Below, piece after piece: positions 18,040-27,530 of a DNA stretch of 46,610 nt (positions within the stretch are counted from its first letter, which is position 1; each line of letters starts with the position of its first letter). The position numbers and the translations under genes were made by a program. The stretch is from Bacteroidales bacterium. Lineage in GTDB: Bacteria; Bacteroidota; Bacteroidia; Bacteroidales; UBA7960. The stretch spans positions 1-46,610 of the forward strand of contig PWZB01000198.1 of assembly GCA_003567625.1 (NCBI GenBank), in the 5' to 3' direction. The notes under the pieces are model-generated. The model saw nothing but the letters and a program-made list of their open reading frames with translations. It ran no database searches and had not been told where the DNA came from.

Positions 18040-18182
18040 AAATCGAATAATTACAAACAATAATTATAATCCTGTTACGATTATTTAATTATATGAAGTT
18101 GCATAATATGCCGTTTGATGAATAAAAATGGTGCACTGATAATTCAACTATAAACTTCTTTTACCAGAAAGGGTTTATTATA

Positions 18183-18776
18183 ATGCAAAAACAACTTACA
18201 ATATTTTTATATTTGTTTTTAAGCTTGCCGGTAATATTTATTTCGTGTGATTCTGACTACAGTCCGAAGCGTCGTGGTTATTTCAGGATTGATCTGCCAG
18301 AAAAGGATTATCGTCTTTTTGATACTGCCTACCCTTATCTTTTTGAATATCCTGAATATGGTGAGGTGGTTCCCGATGAAAGTGAAATTGCCGAGCCTTA
18401 CTGGATTGATCTGAATTTTCCGCGTTTTGAGGCAACAGTTCACATCACATACAAACAGTTATCGGGTAAAACCGGCAATTTATATGAATTTACCGAGGAT
18501 GCAAGAAGCTTTACAAATAAGCAAATACCAAAAGCTACGGCAATCAATGAAGAGCTTGTTATGATTCCCGAAACTTCTGTTTATGGCATGGTTTATTATA
18601 TTGAAGGAACCGAAGTAGCATCAACAGTTCAGTTTTTTGTTACCGACAGCGTTGACCATTTTTTAAGGGGAGCTTTATACTTCAATGTTACTCCCAATAA
18701 TGACAGCCTTGGCCCGGTGATAACTTTTTTGAAAGAAGATATTGACCATATGATTAAAACTCTCCACTGGCAATAG
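18183..18776 (+). CDS. gldD: Gliding motility lipoprotein GldD
   Basis: A 197-residue lipoprotein: signal peptide with lipobox 'VIFISC' and the diagnostic 'PKRRGYFRIDLPEKDY' just after the acylated cysteine. GldD is needed for gliding and T9SS function in Flavobacterium johnsoniae; its exact role is unresolved. It lies 143 nt after gldE in the conserved gldE-gldD order. The other core gld/por genes are outside this window. Confidence 0.93.
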   Translation: MQKQLTIFLYLFLSLPVIFISCDSDYSPKRRGYFRIDLPEKDYRLFDTAYPYLFEYPEYGEVVPDESEIAEPYWIDLNFPRFEATVHITYKQLSGKTGNLYEFTEDARSFTNKQIPKATAINEELVMIPETSVYGMVYYIEGTEVASTVQFFVTDSVDHFLRGALYFNVTPNNDSLGPVITFLKEDIDHMIKTLHWQ

Positions 18777-18985
18777 GTGCTTAATGAATAAACTTTACAA
18801 CAAAAAACAAATAAATCCCTGCTTCTGAATTAAGAATTTCAAATAATTACAGTCATTGGTTTTGGGAGTTTGAATATTATTTGTTATTTGTAATTTCTTA
18901 TTGTATTTTTCCACGAAGGGTTTTTCCGTTCATGCCAAAATTAAGTGTCTTATTAATATTTTAAAATTATACGTGCAACTTATAA

Positions 18986-20392
18986 TTATGACAACATATT
19001 TTGCACCGTGCTTATTTCCACAAATGAGGGCCCGGCTTTTTTGCCAAAATTACCTGCCAAAACCGCAATCAGATCATTATTTTTTATTTCATCGTTATTA
19101 AGCAGGTTATTGAGAGTGGCGCTAATAAACTCTTTTTTTGATGTTTCCACGTCCATATAATCGGCTAAAACACCAAAGTTCAGACCTAGTTCACGCATTA
19201 CGCGTTTTTCATAACATTGTGCATATATAGGCACCGGCCCTCTGAAAGCAGACAGATATTTTGCGGTTTTGCCGGTATCAGTATCTGTAATTATAGCCTT
19301 GGTTTTTAGTTTATCGCAGGTATTGACTGCCGTTTTTGAAAGGAATACAGAAATTTCATTATGGTGTGGTAACACCTCATATTTGCTGATAAAAGGTATA
19401 TTAGCTTCGGCTTCGATAATTGTTTTGCTCATGATCATAATTGCTTCAACCGGGTATTTGCCATAAGCCGTTTCGCCGCTTAACATTATTGCATCCGTGC
19501 CTGTAAATACGGCATTTGCAATATCGGTAACTTCGGCGCGGGTGGGGCGAGGGTTTTTTATCATACTGTGCAATACCTGTGTTGCTATTATTACGGTTTT
19601 CTTATTACGCATACATTTTTTTACAAGGTTGCGCTGAATAACGGGGATCTTCTCGGCAGGGATCTCTATTGCCAAATCACCGCGTGCTACCATAATACCA
19701 TAAACATGCTCCAAAATCTCATCAATATTGTTTATGCCTTGCTGGTTTTCTATTTTGGCAATTATCTTGATTTTGCTGTTTTTACGGTCAAGGATTTTTT
19801 GTATTTCCAATACATCCTCTTTGGAACGCACAAATGAATGTGCTATAAAATCAATATCGTGTTTGATGGCAAAATCAATATATTCCCGGTCTTTATCCGA
19901 AAGAGCCGGAAGATTAACCTCTATACCCGGAAGGTTTACGCTTTTATGGGGTTTTATTATGCCTTTGTTTATGATCTTACATACCAGGTGAGAAAAATGC
20001 TTTTCAATCACAGTCATTTCTATATTACCATCGTCAATTAATATTTTTCCCCCTTGCTCAATATCTTTGGCAACGTCTTTATATGTTACATAAAGCGAGC
20101 CGTTCCGGGAATGTTTGCCGGGATCGCCCGCCACTCTTATATGGTCATCTTTATTAACCTGAATATCCTCACCCGCAGAAGTCCTTATCTCAGGCCCTTT
20201 TGTATCAAGCAAAAAAGGAATTTTATTACTTACCTTTTTTACATTACGGATTGCTTTCAGAGTCTTTTCCGGAGTCTGGTGAGCCGTGTTGAATCTTACG
20301 ACATCCATGCCTGCCTTATATAAACGTTCCAGAAAATCAACTTCACAATTGATATCGGATATTGTTGCAACAATCTTTGTAAGTTTTTTCAT
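18986..20392 (-). CDS. pyk: Pyruvate kinase
   Basis: A 468-residue pyruvate kinase, making pyruvate and ATP from phosphoenolpyruvate and ADP. Visible motifs are 'TKIVATIS' at the N-terminus, 'LLDTKGPEIRT', 'KIIAKIENQQGINN' (catalytic Lys region), 'MVARGDLAIEIP' and 'NPRPTRAEVTDIANAVFTGTDAIMLSGETAYGKYPVEA'-type metal/substrate loops. The C-terminal domain is short and standard. It is convergent with gldD and in line with the protease gene upstream. Confidence 0.96.
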   Translation of the reverse strand: MKKLTKIVATISDINCEVDFLERLYKAGMDVVRFNTAHQTPEKTLKAIRNVKKVSNKIPFLLDTKGPEIRTSAGEDIQVNKDDHIRVAGDPGKHSRNGSLYVTYKDVAKDIEQGGKILIDDGNIEMTVIEKHFSHLVCKIINKGIIKPHKSVNLPGIEVNLPALSDKDREYIDFAIKHDIDFIAHSFVRSKEDVLEIQKILDRKNSKIKIIAKIENQQGINNIDEILEHVYGIMVARGDLAIEIPAEKIPVIQRNLVKKCMRNKKTVIIATQVLHSMIKNPRPTRAEVTDIANAVFTGTDAIMLSGETAYGKYPVEAIMIMSKTIIEAEANIPFISKYEVLPHHNEISVFLSKTAVNTCDKLKTKAIITDTDTGKTAKYLSAFRGPVPIYAQCYEKRVMRELGLNFGVLADYMDVETSKKEFISATLNNLLNNDEIKNNDLIAVLAGNFGKKAGPSFVEISTVQNMLS

Positions 20393-20618
20393 ATGTTTGT
20401 TTATTGGTAAAAGGTTATTTCAGCAACCGGTAATTAAGGCAAAAGGTAAAAATATCATTTAAGTTATGTAAGAAACAGGCAAATCAACACTCACAACAGT
20501 CTGTTATCACTTTCCGCGGTACGGGCCAATCACTATGTAGCTTTTGTTATCATTCTCCGGGGGTAAACAATTGCCATCCGACCGGTCATTTACTTACCCG
20601 TTATTATTAAGACGTTCA

Positions 20619-22313
20619 TTAATGTTCTTGCATCTCTTTGTTGCCAACAGCAGAAAGGATATTGTTGTATTTGTTTTTGTCGTTAAGCACTTGAATTGCC
20701 CTGGCGACAACATTATCTTCAGACAACGATGCTTCCACACGTCCGCGTTGATAATAATAACGCGGTACGATCTCCAAAAGCAGCAGGCGCTCTATTTCAT
20801 CCTGGAAAGTATCAAGGTCTTCAGCTTTTTTTTCATTTATCAGTATCTGAAAGTTTGAAACATGCTCCTTAAAGACTTCGTAATACTCATCTTTCTTTAA
20901 TGCTTTTCTGAGCTCTTCAAGCCTTTTTTCACTTTCGGTTTCATATTCGTAATCTTTATCGGAAATGAAGTCAAGGAATTCATTGTACAGATCAGTTGTT
21001 ATTTCGAAATTTTTTGCATCAGCTATCTCGGGGTTGTTCCGGTGGAATTTTGTTGCGAAATCGAATATTAGGAATCTGTTAAGCAAAGCTTTTGATATGT
21101 TGCTCAACGATGGTGGTTCAATAATTATATCAGGTTCTATACCGCCACCGTCATATACTACTCTCCCGTTTTGAGTTTTGAAAGGTGTTTTCAGCGAATC
21201 CGGTATTCTTGACACACTGCCGTCTTCATGCCTGGCGGCATAGTCAATAGCCTGGATACTTCTGCCGCTTGGTATAAGATATTCGGCTACCGTCACTTTT
21301 AATTGTGTGTTATAGCTCAGAGGAACTACATTTTGCACTAAACCTTTGCCAAACGTTCTTTCTCCTATTACAACACCCCTGTCATAATCCTGTATTGCGC
21401 CGGCAACGATTTCAGAAGCAGAAGCACTTTGCCTGTTTACCAGTACAACTAACGGAATGTCAGTGTCAATAGGATGATTAAGAGTATGATGAGTGGTGTT
21501 GCGTTCTTCAAGACGGCCCTCGGTGCTGACAACCTTCTTATTCCTTTCAATAAAAAGGTTGGTGATGTTTACGGCTTCATTTAATAATCCTCCGCCATTA
21601 TCGCGTATGTCAAGAATAATATGTTCTATATCATAATTTTCCTGCAGGTCATTAAAAGCTTCGCGAATTTCCCTGCCTGAATTTTGCGTGAATTTGGTTA
21701 ACTTGATATATCCGGTATTATTTCTTAACACACCATAATATGGGATATTATCTATTTTAATAATTTCACGTTCTAAAGCCACCTTAACAGGCTCAGGCTC
21801 ATCTTCGCGGCTGATAAGCATCTCAACGGTGGTGCCCGGCTGACCCTTCATAATACTGGCAATTTCTTCCGAAGTACGGTTCTCGGCTGATTGATTGTTT
21901 ACTTCAATAATAACATCTCCCGCCTTTAACCCGGCTTTTTGCGCAGGAAACCCTTCGTAAACCTCTGTTATGAACACCCTTGAATCCTGTGTTCCTACAA
22001 GTGCTCCTATACCACCATACTGACCCGTGGTCATAAAACGGTAATCTTCAACCTCTGATTCGGAAATAAAATTGGTATAAGGATCCAAAGTACTCAACAT
22101 CCCGTTTATGCTTTTATGCATAAGTTCAGACGGATTTATCTCCTCAATATAATTTATATAAAGTTCCCTGAAAAGTGTTGCGAAAATATCGAAATTTTTG
22201 GCTATCTCGAAATCCTTGCCGGCAAAACTGCCGGATAAAAGCAAAACTACTACAAGAGATACAGATACTAAACCCTTTTTAATGGTATTCTTTAATTCAA
22301 AAAATGTTTTCAT
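20619..22313 (-). CDS. S41 family C-terminal processing peptidase
   Basis: A 564-residue periplasmic serine protease: N-terminal signal/anchor (residues ~12-31), a PDZ domain (about 95-175; 'GGIGALVG', 'PAQKAGLKAGDVIIEVN') and the S41 catalytic core. By alignment to E. coli Prc the nucleophile is Ser298 in 'RQSASASE' and the base is Lys323 in 'FGKGLVQ'. Such tail-specific proteases cut or degrade envelope proteins at non-polar C-termini. A C-terminal helical extension of ~150 residues is present, as in other Bacteroidota members. Confidence 0.93.
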   Translation of the reverse strand: MKTFFELKNTIKKGLVSVSLVVVLLLSGSFAGKDFEIAKNFDIFATLFRELYINYIEEINPSELMHKSINGMLSTLDPYTNFISESEVEDYRFMTTGQYGGIGALVGTQDSRVFITEVYEGFPAQKAGLKAGDVIIEVNNQSAENRTSEEIASIMKGQPGTTVEMLISREDEPEPVKVALEREIIKIDNIPYYGVLRNNTGYIKLTKFTQNSGREIREAFNDLQENYDIEHIILDIRDNGGGLLNEAVNITNLFIERNKKVVSTEGRLEERNTTHHTLNHPIDTDIPLVVLVNRQSASASEIVAGAIQDYDRGVVIGERTFGKGLVQNVVPLSYNTQLKVTVAEYLIPSGRSIQAIDYAARHEDGSVSRIPDSLKTPFKTQNGRVVYDGGGIEPDIIIEPPSLSNISKALLNRFLIFDFATKFHRNNPEIADAKNFEITTDLYNEFLDFISDKDYEYETESEKRLEELRKALKKDEYYEVFKEHVSNFQILINEKKAEDLDTFQDEIERLLLLEIVPRYYYQRGRVEASLSEDNVVARAIQVLNDKNKYNNILSAVGNKEMQEH

Positions 22314-22460
22314 TTCTCAGTTGTTTATTTGATTAATATTTTATAATCAACTTAATATTTTCCGGTTGTTTGAATGAACAATTTTGCGGTTATGGCAAAG
22401 TTACTTGTAATTCTTCAGCTATAAATGTATTCATAAAAAAGAACGCTAAAAGCTTTAACT

Positions 22461-22691
22461 TCATGGCACAGGGTCAAACCCTGATCCTCCCCATGGATTA
22501 CAAGAGGAAAATCTGCGCATAGTCAGCCACCCTCCTTTTAAAAAACCATATTTATTGATCGCATCAATACCATATTGAGAACAAGTTGGTTGATATCTGC
22601 AAGCCGGCATTAAATATGGAGAAATGGCGCCCTGATAAAATTTAATCAACCCGATTAAAATCCATGCCGGTATTTTTTTTAAACGACTCAT
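22461..22691 (-). CDS. yidD: Membrane protein insertion efficiency factor YidD
   Basis: A 76-residue YidD with the signature 'YQGAISPYL...CRYQPTCSQYGIDAINKYG' and 'CNPWGGSGFDPVP'. YidD is an inner-membrane-associated protein that helps YidC-dependent membrane insertion. The ATG at 22691 makes a 4-nt ATGA overlap with the rnpA stop, which favours this start over the TTG at 22700. The rnpA-yidD coupling is widespread in bacteria. Confidence 0.95.
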   Translation of the reverse strand: MSRLKKIPAWILIGLIKFYQGAISPYLMPACRYQPTCSQYGIDAINKYGFLKGGWLTMRRFSSCNPWGGSGFDPVP

Positions 22692-23230
22692 CTCAGGCAA
22701 ATATCATTTTTATCTCTTGTTTTACTCTCAATTTTTTTTATTAAAAATTGTAAAGATAAAAATAATGCTTCTTCTATTTCACTCTGCACTGGTTTGTGAG
22801 TGCCGATATAATTAAAAGCTATCAAACAATATAGCCCCTTTTCCTTTAAAAACGAATAAAAAAAAGTTTTGTTTTTACGGTAAGCTTCTTTGATCAATCG
22901 TTTTATATAGTTTCTTTCCGTTGCTTTTTTAAATGTTTTGCCTGATAATGAAAATATTACTTTAGCCGGGAAAATAAAAACCGCGCTTTGTGGCAATGTA
23001 TTTCCGGTTATATCGTAATATGTTTTTTTTAATTCCCTGTTTTTTTTGCACCGGGGTATCGAAGCCTTTAACACAGGTGATGTTTTATAAACAAACTTTT
23101 CTTTTTCAATGACAAGCCAACAAATTTTTAAGGGATATTTTTTAAAATAGTTACCGTTTTTAAAAAGATCTTTTTTCAGCTTGTAGTTATTTAATCGTTC
23201 ACTTTTGCGAAATTGGTTTATTGCAGCCAT
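22688..23230 (-). CDS. rnpA: Ribonuclease P protein component
   Basis: With the ATG at 23230 (the frame opens with a GTG at 23269) the protein has 180 residues. The family core is split: 'FRKSERLNNYKLKKDLF...YPLKICWLVIE' at the N-terminus, and 'FSLSGKTFKKATERNYIKRLIKEAYR', containing the RNxxKR-type RNA-binding motif, after it. Between them lies a lysine-rich insertion of about 35 residues, making it longer than the usual ~120. RnpA binds the 5' leader of pre-tRNA with the RNase P RNA. Confidence 0.9.
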   Translation of the reverse strand: MAAINQFRKSERLNNYKLKKDLFKNGNYFKKYPLKICWLVIEKEKFVYKTSPVLKASIPRCKKNRELKKTYYDITGNTLPQSAVFIFPAKVIFSLSGKTFKKATERNYIKRLIKEAYRKNKTFFYSFLKEKGLYCLIAFNYIGTHKPVQSEIEEALFLSLQFLIKKIESKTRDKNDICLR

Positions 23231-23289
23231 TTTAATATTCGTTTCAGGGATAATGGAGATGTGTATCACTTGATTAAGGTGAACGACAA

Positions 23290-24039
23290 TTATTTGTTGT
23301 TTTGATCCTTAAGGTATTCTTCTATTGCCATAGTCATTGAGGGTGCTGTTTTTGTGGGTGCCGGGATACTTGTTTTAAGCCCGGCTTCTTGAACGGCATT
23401 TGCCGTAATATGTCCGAAAGTTGCGATTAATTTATCTTCCTGTTTAAAACCGGGGAAGTTTTCCATTAATGATTTGATCCCGAAAGGGCTGAAAAAAACG
23501 AGTAAATCAAATTCATCAATATTTAAATCGGACAGGTCTTCGGAAACGGTTCGGTAAATAGGTGCTGAAACAAATTTTATCTTTTCTTGTGATAATCGTT
23601 TGGGTATATCTTTTTTATGGTTTTCGGCACAAGGGAATATAAATTGCTCCTCTTTTTGTTTTTTGATAATATCAAGCAAATCATCAAAATTGTTCTTGCC
23701 AAAAAATATTTTGCGTTTGCGGTATTGGATATATTTTTGCAAATAGAGGGCTATTGCTTCCGAAGTGCAAAAATATTTCATCGAATCGCTTATTGTGGTA
23801 CGCAACTCTTCGCAAAGCCCGAAAAAATGATCTACAGCATTTTTTGATGTGAAAATAATTGCAGAATAATTCGGTATATTAATTCTTTGGGTACGGAACT
23901 CTTTTGCGCCGATTCTTTCAATTTTTATGAATTTGCGAAAAGAAATATCCAGATTGAATTGTTCTGAAAGGTCATTGAATGGGGACTTTTCGCTATTCTC
24001 AGGCTCCGGTTGTGAAACTAGTACTTTTTTTATTTTCAC
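23290..24039 (-). CDS. hemD: Uroporphyrinogen-III synthase
   Basis: A 249-residue protein beginning with GTG at 24039 (VKIKKVLVSQPEP, matching the Bacteroidota family N-terminus). The two-domain HemD fold shows as 'YSAIIFTSKNAVDHFF' and later 'FDLLVFFSPFGIKSLMENFPG' plus 'ATFGHITANAVQEAG'. HemD cyclises hydroxymethylbilane to uroporphyrinogen III for haem/corrinoid synthesis. No other hem genes are adjacent, as is usual for the DUF4271-hemD-rnpA cluster in this phylum. Confidence 0.92.
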   Translation of the reverse strand: MKIKKVLVSQPEPENSEKSPFNDLSEQFNLDISFRKFIKIERIGAKEFRTQRINIPNYSAIIFTSKNAVDHFFGLCEELRTTISDSMKYFCTSEAIALYLQKYIQYRKRKIFFGKNNFDDLLDIIKKQKEEQFIFPCAENHKKDIPKRLSQEKIKFVSAPIYRTVSEDLSDLNIDEFDLLVFFSPFGIKSLMENFPGFKQEDKLIATFGHITANAVQEAGLKTSIPAPTKTAPSMTMAIEEYLKDQNNK

Positions 24040-24149
24040 GGTTTCAGACGTTTTGATTTTTTATTGTAGTTAAAATAAGTTCTGAAGCTGTTGCAAAATT
24101 ATTAGCAATAATAACCCTCCGGGAGTTACCAGCTTATTATGGCCAAACA

Positions 24150-25322
24150 CTATATTGTGTTTAAATAATTTACTGAAAACCTTATAATTAATAATAAAGG
24201 AGCTAATTCAACGCCACAAAGATACAAAATTAAATAATAACCTGAAAATTGTGCTATATTGTATCCTATAAGTAGCCCCCTGATAGCTTTAAACAAATTG
24301 GTTGCGGCAAAAATCCCCCATGTGGCATATAATAAAATATCGGAGGCAACATAAATGTTGATGATCACAAAGGGAAGCAAGAATACCCCTGTTAACATAT
24401 TGAAAATTATAATATTTTTATAATAAGCATCCGATACATAAAAAGCCTTAAATAACCAGCCCAAAAATTTTATCAAATAATATTTAATTACAAGGAAAGC
24501 AATTACAATCAAAATAAAAACTGACACTATTATTAATGGACTTGAAAAAGAAAAACTTTTCAAAACGGATAAATAGTCTAAAGTCTGATAAGCAAGCAAT
24601 GAAAAAACCAGGAGGAAGTTTGTAAACAACAATACTGATATCCATTCTTTGAGAATGTTGCCATCGCGTTTCATCTGATTAAAGAACCGTGTAGCAATTG
24701 AAGCAGAAAAAACCTGCTTTAAACGGCCATAAAAAAAATATTTGGCAAATACGACCATTAACAGGCTGAATACTATCAGGGGGAAAGCCCATTCATTGGA
24801 GGCAGTTTCATCAACTTTTGTAACCGGGTTTTGCGGCTCAAGATGATGTTCTCCAAAATAACTTACGGCAGGTTCATGTTTTGGGAAAACGTTGTCCGTT
24901 ATTTCAAAATAATCAGAGTTTGCTTTTACAGTATAAACAGAATCAGGGTGTATGTCTTTTTGTGTGATTTTTTCTTCTTTTTGCCCTTGATAGAAATCAT
25001 CCTCCGCTCCGGCTTGAATCATTTTGCTCTCTGAAACCGTATCTTCCACTGCAATGGGCTTTTCCCCTGTATGTTCATAAAATGACGGAACTGTATCATT
25101 TTTTTTCTCAACGCGGGGTTCTGTCTCAATTAAAGGGGGCTTAACAGTATCAAATCTGTGTATAGTGTCTGTCTCTATTATAGAATTTTTAACGCCAACC
25201 TGCATAACAGAACCCGTATCAATATCTGCCGAAATAATTCCCGGCTGTGAAGGTATGGAAAAAATACCGGTAATATTATCCTTATGCAATAATCCCGGTT
25301 TATCTGTAAATTTAGTTTCCAT
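24150..25322 (-). CDS. DUF4271 domain membrane protein
   Basis: 390 residues. The first ~175 are hydrophilic, acidic and low in complexity, with recurring 'DT/DTV' patterns. The rest holds about six hydrophobic helices (roughly 178-195, 228-248, 258-284, 308-330, 335-350, 365-388), corresponding to DUF4271. In Bacteroidota this family commonly precedes hemD, and the order is kept here (110 nt gap). No biochemical role is known. Confidence 0.85.
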   Translation of the reverse strand: METKFTDKPGLLHKDNITGIFSIPSQPGIISADIDTGSVMQVGVKNSIIETDTIHRFDTVKPPLIETEPRVEKKNDTVPSFYEHTGEKPIAVEDTVSESKMIQAGAEDDFYQGQKEEKITQKDIHPDSVYTVKANSDYFEITDNVFPKHEPAVSYFGEHHLEPQNPVTKVDETASNEWAFPLIVFSLLMVVFAKYFFYGRLKQVFSASIATRFFNQMKRDGNILKEWISVLLFTNFLLVFSLLAYQTLDYLSVLKSFSFSSPLIIVSVFILIVIAFLVIKYYLIKFLGWLFKAFYVSDAYYKNIIIFNMLTGVFLLPFVIINIYVASDILLYATWGIFAATNLFKAIRGLLIGYNIAQFSGYYLILYLCGVELAPLLLIIRFSVNYLNTI

Positions 25323-25502
25323 AGCAACTTTATTGTGATGTCAAGGATTATCAGAAAATAACGCTGAAATATCCGCTAACCATTTATGACTTCTGATATT
25401 TTGCAAAGTTAATCTAATTATGTTTTGCATTTCAGATATTGATAAATATTTAAATATGACAGGTATATACAAATAAAAAAGATGTTTTGGTTTTGTTTTC
25501 TT

Positions 25503-25532
25503 TTGCCTTCAAAAAAATAAATCATAATTTTG
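25503..25532 (+). promoter_or_regulatory. Bacteroidota-type promoter of pta
   Basis: TTG at 25503-25505, a 19-nt spacer, and TAATTTTG at 25525-25532, about 40 nt before the pta ATG. This is one of the best consensus matches in the window. Confidence 0.65.
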
Positions 25533-25573
25533 CACAAAATTTATACATATAAAAACAAGACAGATATAAAGAC

Positions 25574-26578
25574 ATGGAATTATTAAACACAATAAAAGAA
25601 AAAGCAAAGAGCCTTAACAAATGTATTGTTTTGCCGGAGGGTACTGAAGAGAGAATGCTTCTGGCTGCCGATAAGATTCTCGGGGAAGGTATAGCTCGTT
25701 TAATTTTACTTGGTGAATTATCAAAAATAGAACATTTATCAAAAGGATTAAATCTAAAAAATATTGACAAGGCTATTATATTGGATCCTTTGTCGCATGA
25801 AAAGAAGGAGCTTTACGCTGAGCTTTTGTATGATATAAGAAAACATAAAGAGATGACCCGTGATGAAGCTTTTAAGTTGGTAGAGGACCCGCTTTACCTT
25901 GCAACCTTGATAATCAAGAACGGAGATGCCGATGGTGAGGTTGCCGGTTCAGTTAATGCTACCGGAGATGTTTTAAGGCCTGCATTTCAGATTGTAAAGA
26001 CCGTGCCCGGCGTAAGTATTGTTTCAGGTGCTTTTATAATGATAATGAAGGACAGGTCATATGGTGAAGACGGGATTTTTATGTTTGCTGATTGTGCTGT
26101 GAATCCTGCTCCCATGGCGGAAGAGCTTGCAGAAATTGCTGTTTCAACAGCCGGATCAGCAAAAAAAATATTAGGGCTGAAACCACGTATTGCCATGCTT
26201 AGCTTTTCAACAAAAGGCAGTACAAAACACCCTTTATGTGATAAAGTTATAGAAGCCGCCGCCATAGCTAAAAGAAAAAGACCGGATTTAATAATTGACG
26301 GTGAATTACAGGCTGACACCGCTATAGTTGAAAAAGTTGCTGAAAGTAAAGCACCGGGTAGCACTATTGCAGGAAATGCTAATGTGTTGATCTTTCCAAG
26401 CCTTGAAGCGGGTAATATAGCCTATAAACTGGTTCAGCGGCTTGCAGGAGCTGATGCCGTAGGCCCCGTGTTACAAGGCATGGCATCGCCGATAAACGAC
26501 CTCTCAAGAGGATGCTCCGTCGAAGATATTGTTAACCTTGTCGCTATAACCGCAAACCAGGCAGACGAAAATAAATAA
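25574..26578 (+). CDS. pta: Phosphate acetyltransferase
   Basis: A 334-residue short-form Pta, interconverting acetyl-CoA and acetyl phosphate in acetate fermentation. Family segments include 'CIVLPEGTEERMLLAADKI', 'GDADGEVAGSVNATGDVLRPAFQIVKT', 'FADCAVNPAP' and 'SFSTKGSTKHPLCDKV'. It lacks the N-terminal regulatory domain of E. coli Pta. The usual partner ackA is not adjacent in this window; the next gene is convergent. Confidence 0.96.
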   Translation: MELLNTIKEKAKSLNKCIVLPEGTEERMLLAADKILGEGIARLILLGELSKIEHLSKGLNLKNIDKAIILDPLSHEKKELYAELLYDIRKHKEMTRDEAFKLVEDPLYLATLIIKNGDADGEVAGSVNATGDVLRPAFQIVKTVPGVSIVSGAFIMIMKDRSYGEDGIFMFADCAVNPAPMAEELAEIAVSTAGSAKKILGLKPRIAMLSFSTKGSTKHPLCDKVIEAAAIAKRKRPDLIIDGELQADTAIVEKVAESKAPGSTIAGNANVLIFPSLEAGNIAYKLVQRLAGADAVGPVLQGMASPINDLSRGCSVEDIVNLVAITANQADENK

Positions 26579-26687
26579 GTGAAATTTTTGTAATACGTTT
26601 TTGAGCGATTGCCGGCACCTTTCCGGAATTTATTAAGGCTTTTTATTTTGATCGGGAGGTTCTTTTTGATATCAGCAATGCAAACGG

Positions 26688-27293
26688 TTACTTTGTTATT
26701 CTGCCACCAAAGGCAAACCTTTCTGAATAATATGGTTCGTCCAGATTGTTGATAACAACACCCCTTGATGAAGAAGCATGGACGAACCTGTCGTCACCAA
26801 GGTATATGCCTACATGTGAAATGGTTCGTCCGTCAATGCGAAAAAACACCAAATCACCCTCGTCCAGGTTTTCAGGGTTTCTTATCTTTCTCGAATGTTG
26901 TGCCATATCTATGGTTCGCCGCTTAAGCTCTATGTCATAAACATCCCGATATATTATCAATACCAGGCCCGAACAGTCAATACCTTTTCTGCTCTTGCCT
27001 CCATATCTGTACGGAGTGCCAAGCCAACCCGAAACCTCCCATAATAATATTAAATCAGAATCTGCCGAAGGCCTGAAACCAAGGCTTTCAGTTAAAAATG
27101 GTAAATCAGCAAAAGGACTCACTTCTGTTGCCTTTTTATCATCAGCTGAGACTTCGTCATGCTCAATAACGAAATCACCTTCCGCTACCTCTCTGTGATG
27201 CCGGCAAGAAAAAATGAAAAACAACAAAAAGGCACATGATATATGGATCATGAAAAGATGAAACAGTTTGAGTGAAAAAGTGTTGTTAGCCAT
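26688..27293 (-). CDS. NlpC/P60 family cell-wall peptidase lipoprotein
   Basis: The ATG at 27293 gives 201 residues (a TTG at 27314 is possible). A signal sequence ending 'FFIFSC' suggests acylation at Cys30. The C-terminal NlpC/P60 domain has Cys107 in 'GIDCSGL', His160 in 'ISHVGIYLG' and His172 in 'FVHASSSRGV', the catalytic triad positions of C40 peptidases such as Spr/MepS. It is expected to cleave peptidoglycan stem or cross-link peptides from the envelope. It is monocistronic and convergent with pta. Confidence 0.92.
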   Translation of the reverse strand: MANNTFSLKLFHLFMIHISCAFLLFFIFSCRHHREVAEGDFVIEHDEVSADDKKATEVSPFADLPFLTESLGFRPSADSDLILLWEVSGWLGTPYRYGGKSRKGIDCSGLVLIIYRDVYDIELKRRTIDMAQHSRKIRNPENLDEGDLVFFRIDGRTISHVGIYLGDDRFVHASSSRGVVINNLDEPYYSERFAFGGRITK

Positions 27294-27530
27294 AATTGAA
27301 ATATAAAGCTGCAATAAAAACGCCCGAAATCATATACTAAAATAACCAATACAGGTTATATAAAACCGGGTAAAATTACTAAATCTGTAAAATAAATCAC
27401 CCGATAATAAACCATAATACAGCCGTGCAATTAACTTTATGTGATAATGATATAAGTCATTTCAGCCATAAAAAGGTAAAAACAAACTTGAAACCAATGC
27501 ACAAAGACCATCAATCTTTTCAAACCGATA

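Noticed and set aside
18777..18985. Possible terminator or small RNA between convergent gldD and pyk.
   Set aside because: The stretch is AT-rich with no stable hairpin, T-run or promoter box that I could support.
26613..26640. CCGG-containing hairpin between convergent pta and the NlpC/P60 gene.
   Set aside because: The stem is only about 4-5 bp with a bulge, too weak to call a terminator.
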